Positions 55,242-64,000 are shown, counted from the stretch's first letter. The stretch: 64,000 nt of DNA from an uncultured Desulfovibrio sp. (GCA_934546745.1 CAKTDV010000008.1:1-64000); one strand, 5' to 3'. Translations and numbers: made by a program. Notes: generated by a model from the letters alone, not told the origin.

Positions 55242-55976
55242 ATGAACGCTACCGACGCCATCACGCCGCAACCGCTGCCCGTCCATCTCGCCGTCATCAT
55301 GGACGGCAACGGCCGCTGGGCCCAGGCGCGCGGCCTGCCGCGTGAGGCCGGGCATCGCGCCGGCGCGGAAACCGCGCGCGACATCGTGGCCGAATGCCGT
55401 AAAATGGGCATCCGCTATCTGACGCTCTACACGTTTTCCAGCGAGAACTGGAACCGCCCCAAGGCGGAAGTGACAGCCCTGTTCACCCTTCTGCTGGAGT
55501 TTCTCAGTCAGGAGGTTCCCCGTATGGAACGCCAGGGCATCCGCCTGAATGTGCTCGGAGACATCGATGGGCTGCCTCTCGCCGCCCGTACGGCCCTGCG
55601 GCACGGCATGTGCCGTACCGCCGCCAACGGGACCATGACGCTCAATCTCGCGCTCAACTACGGCGGCCGCGCCGAAATCGTCCGGGCCGTGCGGAATCTG
55701 CTGCGCGACGGCGCCGCTCCTGAGGATGTGACGGAGGAGACGTTCGCCCTGCGGCTGTATACGGCCGGACAGCCGGATCCGGATTTTCTTATCCGCACCA
55801 GCGGCGAACAGCGCCTGAGCAACTATCTGCTCTATCAGTGCGCCTACAGCGAATTTTACTTTACCTCTGTGCCGTGGCCCGACTTTCGCGTACCCCAGCT
55901 GCGGGAAGCCCTTTCCGTCTACGCCTCCCGTTCGCGCCGTTTCGGCAAAACACAGGAGCAAATGAATGTCCGTTGA
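55242..55976 (+). CDS. uppS: Undecaprenyl diphosphate synthase
   Basis: A 244-residue cis-prenyltransferase. 'HLAVIMDGNGRWAQARGL' holds the catalytic Asp, and 'YTFSSENWNRPKAEV', 'LNLALNYGGRAEIV' and 'DPDFLIRTSGEQRLSNYLLYQCAYSEFYFT' are conserved. It makes the lipid carrier for peptidoglycan and polysaccharides. ATG 55242 has no strong ribosome site and lies close to the upstream hairpin. It overlaps cdsA by 11 bases. Confidence 0.97.
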   Translation: MNATDAITPQPLPVHLAVIMDGNGRWAQARGLPREAGHRAGAETARDIVAECRKMGIRYLTLYTFSSENWNRPKAEVTALFTLLLEFLSQEVPRMERQGIRLNVLGDIDGLPLAARTALRHGMCRTAANGTMTLNLALNYGGRAEIVRAVRNLLRDGAAPEDVTEETFALRLYTAGQPDPDFLIRTSGEQRLSNYLLYQCAYSEFYFTSVPWPDFRVPQLREALSVYASRSRRFGKTQEQMNVR

Positions 55977-56775
55977 TCATGCGATTGATATGCGCCGGAT
56001 TATTACCGGTCTTGTGCTCGCCGCCGCCGTCGTTACTGTCTTGGCGGTACGGGGCTGGCCCCTGCTTCTCTTTATCATGCTTGTATCCGCGCTGGGTCTC
56101 TGGGAATTTTTTTCGCTGTTCTGGGGCCCTCGCGGACGCATCCCCACCCGCGTCGCCGCCATCCTTCTCGGTTGGGGCATGCTGGCGCTCACATGGCTGC
56201 ATCGCCCGCAGGACGCGCTTGTCTTCCTTGGGGCGGGTTTTGTTCTGGCCGCGCTGAACTTCCTTTTCCGCTGGGATGTCGTCGGCGAGGAAACGGCCTT
56301 TGCGCCCAGCGGCATTTTCATGGCCGGTCTGGCCTATGTGCCTCTTCTGCTCCTGCCCGCCACCTATCTCTCCACAACGCAGCTCATCTTTGTGCTGGCC
56401 GCCGTAGCGGCCTCCGACACGACCGCCTATTTTGTCGGGACACGCTTCGGACATCATAAGCTCTGGCCCCGCGTCAGCCCCAACAAAAGCTCCGAGGGGG
56501 CCTTGGGGAGCCTTGTAGGTTGCGTGATTTTCTGCATCGTTTACGGCGCGATTTTCGGCAAGACGGGTGTTGTTTCGTTCACCCTGCTCGGTATCGCCAT
56601 CAACGCCTTTGCCCAGATGGGAGATCTCTTTGAATCCGCCCTCAAACGTTCCGTCAACGTCAAGGATTCCGGCAGGCTGCTCCCCGGACATGGCGGCGTT
56701 CTCGACCGCGCGGACAGTGTCCTTTTCGCCATGCCCATGTTTGCCGTCGTCGACCAGTGGTTCCATTTCTTCTGA
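55966..56775 (+). CDS. cdsA: Phosphatidate cytidylyltransferase
   Basis: A 269-residue membrane enzyme that forms CDP-diacylglycerol. It has about seven hydrophobic segments, and the signature 'SVNVKDSGRLLPGHGGVLDRADSVLFAMP' near the C-terminus is diagnostic (the Asp pair in 'GVLDRADS'). 'AVAASDTTAYFVGTRFGHHKLWPRVSPNKS' is the substrate-binding part. The start overlaps uppS. Confidence 0.96.
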   Translation: MSVDHAIDMRRIITGLVLAAAVVTVLAVRGWPLLLFIMLVSALGLWEFFSLFWGPRGRIPTRVAAILLGWGMLALTWLHRPQDALVFLGAGFVLAALNFLFRWDVVGEETAFAPSGIFMAGLAYVPLLLLPATYLSTTQLIFVLAAVAASDTTAYFVGTRFGHHKLWPRVSPNKSSEGALGSLVGCVIFCIVYGAIFGKTGVVSFTLLGIAINAFAQMGDLFESALKRSVNVKDSGRLLPGHGGVLDRADSVLFAMPMFAVVDQWFHFF

Positions 56776-56932
56776 GCAAACGCCCTGCCCGCCCCAAAAC
56801 CGTCCGCCGCGGATTGCCGGGAAGGTCAGGGAGAGGAAAGCGCCCGTCCTGTTTGTCCGCCCCTCCTTCCAACGCGCGCCGGGGAAAGGATGTCGTCTTG
56901 CCTGCCGGCGCGCTGAAGAAAGGAGTTGACGG

Positions 56933-58258
56933 ATGACGGCTCTTTGGCCAGGCCGGAGCGGCCCGACAATCGACTATATCTCCGAACCTCCCGACCCGGA
57001 CGCCCTGCGGGAACGCCGCCTGATTGTCATTCTGGGCTCCACAGGCTCCATCGGCGGCAACGCGCTCAACGTCATTCGCGCCCATGCCGCCCGATTCCGC
57101 GTTCTGGGACTGGCCTGCGCGCGCAATACCGCGCTGCTGGCCGCGCAGGCGGCGGAATTTCGCCCCCCTTTTCTGGCCGTGCTGGACGAACAGACCGCGG
57201 GCACGTTGCGGACGCGTCTGCGCGAGGCACGCCTTTCCGGCTATAGGCCGGAAATTCTGACAGGCGCGGACGGCTATGCCCGTATGGCGGCATTGCCGGA
57301 AACCCGCCTTGTGCTGTCCGCGCAGGTCGGCGCGGCAGGGCTGGCGGGAACGCTGGCCGCCGCGCTGGCGGGAAAAACCATCGCGCTGGCCAACAAGGAA
57401 TCGCTGGTGCTGGCCGGCGATCTGCTGCGCCGCGTCTGCGCGGCGCGCGGATCGGCCATCCTGCCGGTGGACTCGGAACACAACGCCCTTTTCCAATGTC
57501 TTGCCGGACGCGGACAGGACGCGCGGGAACTCATTCTGACAGCGTCCGGCGGCCCTTTCCGGGGATACCGCCGCGAAGCGTTGCGGCATGTCACCCGGGA
57601 ACAGGCCCTGAAACACCCCAAATGGGCTATGGGGGCAAAAATCACCATCGATTCCGCCACAATGATGAACAAGGCGCTGGAAGTCATCGAAGCCTATCAT
57701 CTGTATGGCATTTCGCCCGACGCCATCCGCGTGGCCGTGCATCCGCAATCGATCGTCCATTCGCTCGTGCGCTTCCGGGATGGAGGTCTGCTGGCGCAAA
57801 TGGGCCCCACGGATATGCGTCTGCCCATAGGGCATTGCCTTCTCTGGCCGGAGTGTCTATCTGTGAATGCGCCGGAACTTGATCTCTTTGCCTGTGGGCC
57901 GCTGGAATTTCTGGAACCGGATCCGGAGGCCTTTCCCGCCATTCCGTTGGCATGGCGGGCTCTGAAGCGGCGGGGCGGCGCCTGTGTGGCGATGAACGCC
58001 GCCAACGAAGCGGCTGTGGAGCTCTTTCTCAACGGGGAATGCGGCTTTACGGACATTACCGATATCATTGCCACCGTCATGGACAGCCAGGACCGGGAAA
58101 GCGCCACCCATCTGCCGTGGAGCCTTCCCGACGCGCCGGCGGATCCGGAAACAGCGGCCGCCCATGCCTGTGAGGCCATGGAGCGCATCCTCTCTCTTGA
58201 CAAACAAAGCCGCGCGCTGGCCCACAGGCTGGTACGCGCCGGAGTACGCGAGTGCTGA
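56933..58258 (+). CDS. dxr: 1-deoxy-D-xylulose 5-phosphate reductoisomerase
   Basis: A 441-residue enzyme of the non-mevalonate isoprenoid pathway. The NADPH site is 'VILGSTGSIGGNALNVI'; 'LANKESLVLAGDLL', 'ILPVDSEHNALFQCL', 'ITIDSATMMNKALEVIEA' and 'VHPQSIVHSLVRF' are the catalytic and metal-binding motifs. It is longer than usual because of a 28-residue N-terminal lead and a C-terminal tail. AAGGAGTTGACGG precedes ATG 56933. It supplies precursor for the uppS reaction encoded upstream. Confidence 0.96.
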   Translation: MTALWPGRSGPTIDYISEPPDPDALRERRLIVILGSTGSIGGNALNVIRAHAARFRVLGLACARNTALLAAQAAEFRPPFLAVLDEQTAGTLRTRLREARLSGYRPEILTGADGYARMAALPETRLVLSAQVGAAGLAGTLAAALAGKTIALANKESLVLAGDLLRRVCAARGSAILPVDSEHNALFQCLAGRGQDARELILTASGGPFRGYRREALRHVTREQALKHPKWAMGAKITIDSATMMNKALEVIEAYHLYGISPDAIRVAVHPQSIVHSLVRFRDGGLLAQMGPTDMRLPIGHCLLWPECLSVNAPELDLFACGPLEFLEPDPEAFPAIPLAWRALKRRGGACVAMNAANEAAVELFLNGECGFTDITDIIATVMDSQDRESATHLPWSLPDAPADPETAAAHACEAMERILSLDKQSRALAHRLVRAGVREC

Positions 58259-59412
58259 CAACCATTGTTGCCGCCGTCATCGTTCTGGGCGGTCTGATTT
58301 TTTTCCACGAGCTGGGTCACTTTCTCGTGGCCCGGACGCTGGGCATGGGCGTTTCGACATTTTCCCTGGGCTTTGGCCCCAAGCTGCTGACATGGAAACC
58401 CGGTAAAACGGAATATGCCCTCTCACTGGTGCCGCTGGGCGGGTATGTGGCGCTGGTGGGCGAAAATGAGAGCGACGGCGGTAACGAACTGCCCGACGGC
58501 TTCACGCACGAGGAAGCGTTCTCCGCCCGGCCGGCCTGGCAACGGTTGCTGGTCGTGGCGGCAGGGCCTGTGTTCAACATCCTTCTGGCCTGGTTGCTGT
58601 GCTGGATCATGGCCTATGGCTGGGGGATGGGCATCCTGCTGCCGCACGTGGGCAAGGTTGAGGCAAACAGCCCCGCCGCCACCGCCGGAGTACGTCCCGG
58701 GGATACCATCCTGCGCGTCAACGGCGCGCCGGTACAGGAATGGAAGGATATGGCCGACGCCATCGGCAACAGCGGTGGCGCGCCGTTGCAGCTGATGATC
58801 TCCCGCCCGCGTACCGCCACGGAGAACGGGATAGGCGTGACCAGCCTGTCCGGCGTGGTCTCCAAAGACGCGCGGGTGCTTCAGCTCACCGTGAGGCCCG
58901 CCCTTTCCGTCCGCAAAACCATTTTTGGCGAGGATGAAAAAGCCTGGCTTGTGGGCATTACGGCTTCCGGCAATGTCCGCCACATGAAACTCGGCTTCTT
59001 TGAGGCCGCCCGTGAAGGGCTGACACAGACGGGCCGTCTTCTGGACCTGACATGGCAGAGCTTCATCAAGCTGGCGCAGCGCGTCATTCCCGCGGATCAG
59101 GTGGGCGGCCCCATCATGATTGCGCAAATGGTCGGCCAGCAGGCGGAACAGGGCCTTGCGGGCCTGCTCGGCCTGGCGGCCCTGATCAGCATCAACCTCG
59201 GCGTCCTCAATCTTCTGCCCATCCCCGTACTGGACGGAGGACAACTTCTTTTCTTCCTTCTGGAAATGCTCTTCCGCAGGCCGGTTCCCGCCCCCATCCA
59301 GATGTGGGCCATGCGTTTCGGCGTGGCGCTGCTTGCCATGCTCATGATCTTCGCCACCTATAACGACATTATGCGCCTGTTACGGGGATGGGGTTTGGGA
59401 GGCGGGGCCTGA
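58252..59412 (+). CDS. rseP: RseP site-2 metalloprotease
   Basis: A 386-residue intramembrane zinc protease. 'FFHELGHFLVARTLG' holds HExxH in the first helix, 'VEANSPAATAGVRPGDTILRVNGAPVQEW' is a PDZ domain, and 'NLGVLNLLPIPVLDGGQLLF' carries the third zinc ligand (LDG motif). Only one PDZ domain is obvious. It probably starts at GTG 58252, overlapping dxr by 7 bases. Family role: cleaves membrane anti-sigma factors and signal-peptide remnants. Confidence 0.94.
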   Translation: MLTTIVAAVIVLGGLIFFHELGHFLVARTLGMGVSTFSLGFGPKLLTWKPGKTEYALSLVPLGGYVALVGENESDGGNELPDGFTHEEAFSARPAWQRLLVVAAGPVFNILLAWLLCWIMAYGWGMGILLPHVGKVEANSPAATAGVRPGDTILRVNGAPVQEWKDMADAIGNSGGAPLQLMISRPRTATENGIGVTSLSGVVSKDARVLQLTVRPALSVRKTIFGEDEKAWLVGITASGNVRHMKLGFFEAAREGLTQTGRLLDLTWQSFIKLAQRVIPADQVGGPIMIAQMVGQQAEQGLAGLLGLAALISINLGVLNLLPIPVLDGGQLLFFLLEMLFRRPVPAPIQMWAMRFGVALLAMLMIFATYNDIMRLLRGWGLGGGA

Positions 59413-60224
59413 TGGATCAGGAAGTTGAAGAGGGCAGCGGCTGGGAACTTATCCTCAGCGCGGCGGAAGGCGCGCTGCAAATCGTGCTCACCCATGCCGA
59501 GGAGCTCATCTGCGCCCAGCGCTGGGGCCGCAACGATCGGGCAACGGAAATACTGGCGCCCGCACTGGCGGATATGGCCAGAACCTGTGGCCTGCGCCCG
59601 CGGCAGTTACGCCGTATCGCCTGCGTGCGCGGGCCCGGTTCCTTTACCGGCATACGCCTCGTGCTGGCCACGGCGGCGGCCCTGCGACGAACGGCTCCCG
59701 CCCTGCAACTGGCCGGTCTTGACTACCTGCAGGCTCTCGCGACGACCGCCGCCGTGGAGCGGCGGCTGCCTTACGCCACGCCCATAACGGTGCTGACCCA
59801 CGCCCGGCGTCACCTGCTCCACGTTCAGCCGTACATTTCCTATGGCTGGAGCATCCCCGCGCAAGCCGCGGATGCCGTGCGCCTGTGCACTCCCGAGGAA
59901 GTGCTCGCACGGTTCATGACAGACAACTCGCACACTGTTTTCTGTGGCAGCGGGCTGCAACGTAACCCCTGCCTGCTGGAAGAGCTGGCAAAGCGCCCTG
60001 ATCCACTCTGCCTCGATCAGTTGCGCTTGCCGTCCGTAGACGCCCTGCGCCTGCTGGCGCGCCACGGGGAATATGGACACGTAGATATAGAGCCTCTCTA
60101 CATCCGTCCCTGCGATGCCGTGGAAACGCTGCCGCGGCTGGCGCAACGCATGGGAATCGACGCCGGGGAAGCCCAGGAGGAACTCCAACGCCTGCTGCAA
60201 CGAACCCCTTCCAGCCTGGAATGA
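59412..60224 (+). CDS. tsaB: TsaB, tRNA threonylcarbamoyladenosine factor
   Basis: A 270-residue ASKHA-fold protein. 'CVRGPGSFTGIRLVLATAAAL' is the TsaB signature, and the N-terminal 'WELILSAAEGALQIVL' is the degenerate phosphate-binding strand. TsaB partners TsaD and TsaE in making t6A37 in tRNA; those genes are not here. The C-terminal region diverges from E. coli TsaB. The start overlaps the rseP stop (TGATG). Confidence 0.85.
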   Translation: MDQEVEEGSGWELILSAAEGALQIVLTHAEELICAQRWGRNDRATEILAPALADMARTCGLRPRQLRRIACVRGPGSFTGIRLVLATAAALRRTAPALQLAGLDYLQALATTAAVERRLPYATPITVLTHARRHLLHVQPYISYGWSIPAQAADAVRLCTPEEVLARFMTDNSHTVFCGSGLQRNPCLLEELAKRPDPLCLDQLRLPSVDALRLLARHGEYGHVDIEPLYIRPCDAVETLPRLAQRMGIDAGEAQEELQRLLQRTPSSLE

Positions 60225-60332
60225 CAGGTTTCACGTCGCAAGCAGGACAGGCAGGCGCTCCCGCTTGCCATCTGGTCAGACAGACGAGATTTTCTCTGAA
60301 AAGACAGGTTCCTGACCGCAAAGGAGTTGTTG

Positions 60333-61553
60333 ATGGGCTTTTCAATCATCATTCCGGCATGGAATCTCTGGGAAACGACACTGGCCTGCCTGCGTTCACT
60401 GGCAGCGTGCCATGACGGCATGGACGATCTTCTTACAGAAGTCGTGGTTCTGGACAACGGATCGAGCGACGCCACCGCCACAGAGTTGGGTGCGGCGGGA
60501 ACGGCCCTGTTCGGCGGACGCTTTACCCGGGTACGTCTGGAAGAAAATCGCGGCTTTGCCGTCGGGTGCAATGCCGGCGCCCTCGCGGCACGCGGCGACA
60601 CGCTGCTTTTTCTGAACAACGATACCACAGTGACGCCCCACTGGCTGCGGCCGCTCCACAAGGCCCTGCAAATGGAAGATACCGGCGCCGCCGGTCCGCT
60701 GCTGCTCTACCCTGATGGACGCAACCAGCATTGCGGCATCTTTTTCTCCCTGTTCGGCAATCCGGGGCACCTGTACGCCCGTTTTCCCGGAACGCATCCG
60801 GCTCTGCGCCAGCCGCATCCACTTCAGGCCATTACGGGAGCCTGCCTGGCGGTGCGCCGTGTGGATTTTGAGACATGCGGCGGCTTTCATGAGGGCTACC
60901 GCAACGGGTATGAGGATATGGATTTGTGTTTTGCCCTGCGCCGCCGCAACCAGAGGTTGCGCGTCGTTCCTGAAAGCGTTGTCATTCACCACGAAGGGCG
61001 GACGCCGGGGCGCAAGGCGCATAACGATGCCAATGCCGATCTCTTTGCCTCCCGCTGGGGCGACGCCGCGCGCCCGGACATCCACCGGCTGGCCAGTATG
61101 GACGGCTATACCGCCTGCCTGAACGCGCAACTCGTCACCTACCTGCGGCCATGCGACGAGCGCCTCCGGGAACTCGCCGCCACGCCGGACAGGGAAGAGG
61201 CCCTGCGCAATGCCCTGGAAAAAGAACCTCTCTGGCTGCGGGGACGGCTGCGTCTGGCCGCCCTTCAGGAAGAGCGCGGGCAACAGGCTGCCGCGCTGGA
61301 AAGCCTTGGCGAGGCCGTGAGCTTTTTCCCCGTGCCGGAAGCGCAGCGGGCGCTGCTGACCTGTGCCCGGCGGCAGGGAAACACGGCGCTGGCGGAAGCG
61401 GCCCTGAACATGCTGCGCGATGCCCCGGAAGCCGCGCGGGAACGCTCGCGCCGTGTACGCCAAGCCCGCGTTATGGCCGAACGCCACGGCGATCATCTCC
61501 TGACCGGCATTCTCGACGGCTGGCTGCACAGCCAGGGCGGCGTGGCACGCTGA
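60333..61553 (+). CDS. Family-2 glycosyltransferase with C-terminal helical repeats
   Basis: A 406-residue cytoplasmic glycosyltransferase. 'FSIIIPAWNLWETTLACL' opens the GT-A fold, 'VVLDNGSSDATATEL' binds the nucleotide, 'LFLNNDTTVTPHWL' carries the DxD-like metal site, and 'ITGACLAVRRVDFETCGGFHEGYRNGYEDMDLCFALRR' is the rhamnosyltransferase-like acceptor region. Residues ~285-400 are Ala/Leu/Arg-rich helices of TPR type. AAGGAG is 6 bases before ATG 60333. The acceptor is unknown; O-antigen or flagellin glycosylation are both possible. Confidence 0.88.
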   Translation: MGFSIIIPAWNLWETTLACLRSLAACHDGMDDLLTEVVVLDNGSSDATATELGAAGTALFGGRFTRVRLEENRGFAVGCNAGALAARGDTLLFLNNDTTVTPHWLRPLHKALQMEDTGAAGPLLLYPDGRNQHCGIFFSLFGNPGHLYARFPGTHPALRQPHPLQAITGACLAVRRVDFETCGGFHEGYRNGYEDMDLCFALRRRNQRLRVVPESVVIHHEGRTPGRKAHNDANADLFASRWGDAARPDIHRLASMDGYTACLNAQLVTYLRPCDERLRELAATPDREEALRNALEKEPLWLRGRLRLAALQEERGQQAAALESLGEAVSFFPVPEAQRALLTCARRQGNTALAEAALNMLRDAPEAARERSRRVRQARVMAERHGDHLLTGILDGWLHSQGGVAR

Positions 61554-61620
61554 CGACTTTTTCCGCGACGTTGCCGCACCCCGCCATAAAAACTTGCTCG
61601 GACAACACGCGCCGCAAGGC

Positions 61621-62313
61621 TCAGCCCATGCAGCGCATCACCTCATCCGCGGTCATGTCTATGCGCAGAGGCGCCAGTGCCAGCCGGGCAAAGTCCTCCG
61701 GCGTATCGACATCCAGCCGTACGTCGGGACGGCGCAGGACGGTCTCGTCAGGATCAAAGGTCGCCAGACAGAAATCTCCCCTGTTATCCCACAGATAATT
61801 GAGGCAATGTTCCCGTTGCGCCGGCGTTTTGGCCATACGCTCCAGCTCAAACAAGAGATCGGCGGACAGAACCTCCGCGCCAAGGCCATCAGGCCAGAGG
61901 TTGTTGCGGGGGATATGGTTGTAGGCATAGTCGCAGTGTGTCACCGCATAAAAAAGCAGCAGACGATCCACAGCCTCGCCCCAGATAAGCGGATTATCGG
62001 CACAGACGCGCACGACGGTCTCCGCTCCCGTCAGACGGGCGGCATCGCAGACGCGCGACAGGACGTCATTTTCCGAACCGCTCATGGACGCGATATTCCG
62101 GCAACGCAGATGTTCGCGCAACACCGCGTCCATCGGCGTGTCCGGCGTCGCCACAATGATCCTGTCCAGCAGACGGGAGGTGGACAGGCGCTGCGTCACC
62201 CAGTCAATGATGGGGTATCCGTGCAGGCAGAGCAGACTTTTCATGGGCAGACGGCTGGATCCCAGCCGTGCCTGCACAATGGCCACTGTTTTGCCGAGCG
62301 TACTTTTTGGCAT
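61621..62313 (-). CDS. SpsF-like cytidylyltransferase family protein
   Basis: A 230-residue nucleotidyltransferase. 'VAIVQARLGSSRLPMKSLLCLHGYPIIDWVTQRL' is the SpsF/CMP-transferase start, 'VVRVCADNPLI' carries the metal-binding Asp, and 'EHCLNYLWDN' and 'LDVDTPEDFARLAL' match the SpsF family. Such genes occur in legionaminic/pseudaminic-acid and other glycan clusters. AAAGGA precedes ATG 62313. It starts 4 bases after the PseF-PseG-like gene. Confidence 0.82.
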   Translation of the reverse strand: MPKSTLGKTVAIVQARLGSSRLPMKSLLCLHGYPIIDWVTQRLSTSRLLDRIIVATPDTPMDAVLREHLRCRNIASMSGSENDVLSRVCDAARLTGAETVVRVCADNPLIWGEAVDRLLLFYAVTHCDYAYNHIPRNNLWPDGLGAEVLSADLLFELERMAKTPAQREHCLNYLWDNRGDFCLATFDPDETVLRRPDVRLDVDTPEDFARLALAPLRIDMTADEVMRCMG

Positions 62314-62317
62314 GATT

Positions 62318-63946
62318 TCAATCCTTTCTGTCTCCCAACAAATCCAGCATGAGCCGGACGACACGCGCCTTGTTGCGCGTGAAATCAAGAGCGGCCTGCC
62401 GGGCAAAAAGCGTTGCGCGCAGAGGCCCGTCCAGGAGGGAGCGAAACGCGCCGTCAATGGCGGCATCGCTTATCCTCGCCGCCACGCCAAGAAAAAGAAA
62501 GCCGTTGTTCTCTCTGGCAAAGGTATGTGTCGCCTCGCGATCATGCTGTGCGATAACAATGGCGGGCACTCTCATATGGGCCAGTTCGTACACGGTGCGT
62601 CCCGCGGCGCAAACAGCCATATCCGCCCCTTCCATCATGCGGCTCATGACATTGGTGGCCCACGTGAACTCTATCAGCGGATTGCCCAGAGCCGCAATAT
62701 GACGTTCCATACTTTCCCTGTGTGCGTATCCCGGCCCCGCCACGACGCGGATGGCAATGCCGCGCCGCCTGCACAGAGGTTCCACAATCTTCAGCACCCG
62801 CAGGGTACAGTCCGCGGCGTCCGTGCCGCCGAACGTGATCAGCAGCGTCTTCACTTCCGGCCGCAACGTACAGCGCCGGGCCCCGGCGAACTCGTCGCGC
62901 AGGCAAAAGTAGTCAGGCCCGCAACAGATGCCGGGATCGCCGTGCTCATACAGGGCATTGATCACAAGATGCGCCAACTTTGCTCCCGGGCCGTCATCCT
63001 CGAAATTGACAATCCGGCATCCGGCTTCCCGTAGGCGCGCCATATAGGAGGGATCCGTATTGAGCAGATCATTTATGACCAGATCCGGGCGCAGGCGAAG
63101 AACCGTATCCGCCAGTTCCTCCCCCCCCTGCCGCACCATGCGGTAATCCCGACGGGCAATGCTTTCGACGGCCAGTTCGCTTTGCCGCGTACAGACAAAG
63201 GTGATCCTGTGATCCGTGATCTCATGCGCCAGCATAAGCGCGCGGAAGACATGCCCCATGCCAATGGCGGGCCAGCCAGCCACAACAAAGACGACATGAC
63301 GCCGCAACAGCAGGCGTTCGCAAATCCACCAGTCCTGGTATCCCTGAATCTCTATGGCGCGATCATTGAGAAAATAGGGGATGGTCTTGCCCATAACCGC
63401 CATACGCCCCGTGCGGGCCGCCCGCAGGAACGCCTCCGAACGCAGGATGAGCAAGGCCCGGCTTTCCAGCACAAGCGTCCGCGCGCCATCGTCGCGCAGG
63501 AGATTCTCCAGCGTATCCCCCTGCACATTCCAGACGCGCTGCCGCACGCTCTTGACGGTCACAAGGCTGTCCGCGCCGGCCTCCCGATAGCGCTTCCAGG
63601 CGTCTTCCACGTCCACCCACGTCATCAGCGGGCAGGAAGCGCGCAGAATAAGACAGTGTTCGTATTCCCGTGCCAGCTCCTCCAGTAAATCCCGCATTTC
63701 CGCCACAATATTCAGCGTCGTGAAACAAAAGGCGGGATTATGGCGCACCCCTACGCCCGCGCGTTCGCAAATCAGCGCAATCTCCTGACTGTCCGTCAAC
63801 ACGATGATGTCGTCCGCGGCGGTCACGCTTCGCGCCGTATGCAACGCGCGCTCCATAAGCGTCACTCCCGCCAGCCGTTTGACCAGCTGATCGGGAATGA
63901 CCGCGTTCTTTTTCAGCGCGGGAATGACAATGCAGCGTTCCTTCAC
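62318..63946 (-). CDS. PseF-PseG-like fusion (CMP-nonulosonate synthetase plus UDP-sugar hydrolase)
   Basis: A 542-residue two-domain protein. Residues 1-220 form a NeuA/PseF-type cytidylyltransferase ('IVIPALKKNAVIPDQLVKRL', 'LILRASCPLMTWVDVEDAW'). From about residue 222 comes a PseG-like GT-B domain: 'VFVVAGWPAIGMGHVFRALMLA' with the GxGHxxR motif, 'LLITFGGTDAADCTLRVLKIV' and 'MSRMMEGADMAVCAAGRTVYELAHM'. In pseudaminic-acid synthesis PseG removes UDP and PseF activates the final sugar with CMP. It starts at GTG 63946 with AAAGGAG 8 bases before it. Confidence 0.82.
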   Translation of the reverse strand: MKERCIVIPALKKNAVIPDQLVKRLAGVTLMERALHTARSVTAADDIIVLTDSQEIALICERAGVGVRHNPAFCFTTLNIVAEMRDLLEELAREYEHCLILRASCPLMTWVDVEDAWKRYREAGADSLVTVKSVRQRVWNVQGDTLENLLRDDGARTLVLESRALLILRSEAFLRAARTGRMAVMGKTIPYFLNDRAIEIQGYQDWWICERLLLRRHVVFVVAGWPAIGMGHVFRALMLAHEITDHRITFVCTRQSELAVESIARRDYRMVRQGGEELADTVLRLRPDLVINDLLNTDPSYMARLREAGCRIVNFEDDGPGAKLAHLVINALYEHGDPGICCGPDYFCLRDEFAGARRCTLRPEVKTLLITFGGTDAADCTLRVLKIVEPLCRRRGIAIRVVAGPGYAHRESMERHIAALGNPLIEFTWATNVMSRMMEGADMAVCAAGRTVYELAHMRVPAIVIAQHDREATHTFARENNGFLFLGVAARISDAAIDGAFRSLLDGPLRATLFARQAALDFTRNKARVVRLMLDLLGDRKD

Positions 63947-63967
63947 GCGGGCTCCTTTGGCGATCCC

Positions 63968-64000
63968 TCAGGCATTGCGGAGTTTTTTCAGAATATCGCG
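63968..64000 (-). CDS. 3' end of an upstream gene (partial)
   Basis: Reading the minus strand from 64000 gives ten residues ending 'ILKKLRNA' and a TGA at 63970-63968. It lies 21 bases upstream of the PseF-PseG-like gene and is probably the previous gene of the same operon; too little is present to identify it. A frame choice other than this one cannot be excluded. Confidence 0.4.
   Translation of the reverse strand, partial: RDILKKLRNA

Overview
The window is high-GC DNA from what looks like a Desulfovibrionaceae-type sulfate-reducer relative (Desulfovibrio/Bilophila/Mailhella-like). The basis is the split F-ATPase operon order atpF'-F-H-A-G-D-C, the pyrH-frr-uppS-cdsA-dxr-rseP-tsaB chain and an NfnAB pair. 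This placement is inferred from gene order and protein style, not from a database search.

Bases 1-29722 are the interior of an integrated conjugative element with an I-type (Dot/Icm, IncI Tra-like) type IVB secretion system. In order: end of dotH, dotG, icmC-like, icmD-like, dotI, dotO, a traW-like gene, an antisense yafQ-dinJ toxin-antitoxin pair, dotA, a small Dcm-like methyltransferase, icmV/traX-like, dotD, dotC, dotB, icmT, a small ORF, an ArdC-like antirestriction protein, topoisomerase III, two exported proteins (one a lytic transglycosylase), dotM, dotL, a trbB-like thiol oxidoreductase, an AbrB-type small regulator, and a ~2190-residue DNA methylase/helicase. Most of these genes overlap or nearly touch, so the block reads as one long transfer operon. 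The relaxase, integrase, element ends and the dotF and dotN homologues are not in the window.

Bases 29794-33070 are A+T-rich and carry a PHP-phosphoesterase/SMC-like ATPase of the TrlF type (a suspected defence protein) and an unknown gene with an internal duplication. They lie just downstream, on the minus strand, of a flagellin gene (33098-34682) and a VCBS-repeat protein. The flagellin is broken by one extra base in a run of eight Ts; seven Ts would give a complete 527-residue protein.

Bases 35973-46328 hold a HisK-type histidinol phosphatase, NfnA-NfnB (plus strand), and a minus-strand sugar-acid/nucleotide-sugar cluster (EamA exporter, HpcH/HpaI aldolase, epimerase, KdsB-like cytidylyltransferase, hexapeptide acyltransferase, HAD phosphatase, a membrane-anchored DUF3829-like protein). 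Fur and a FeoB-associated Cys-rich peptide follow (46585-47446).

Bases 47551-53465 are the minus-strand ATP synthase operon. Bases 53883-60224 are the plus-strand housekeeping chain pyrH-frr-uppS-cdsA-dxr-rseP-tsaB. After a family-2 glycosyltransferase, the window ends in a minus-strand nonulosonic-acid block that includes a PseF-PseG-like fusion, the kind of pathway that often glycosylates flagellin.

The most unusual items are an out-of-frame nested gene with its own strong ribosome-binding site inside the giant methylase/helicase ORF, the homopolymer-switched flagellin, the TrlF-type gene beside it, and a three-copy intergenic palindromic element. No tRNA, rRNA or CRISPR array was recognised.
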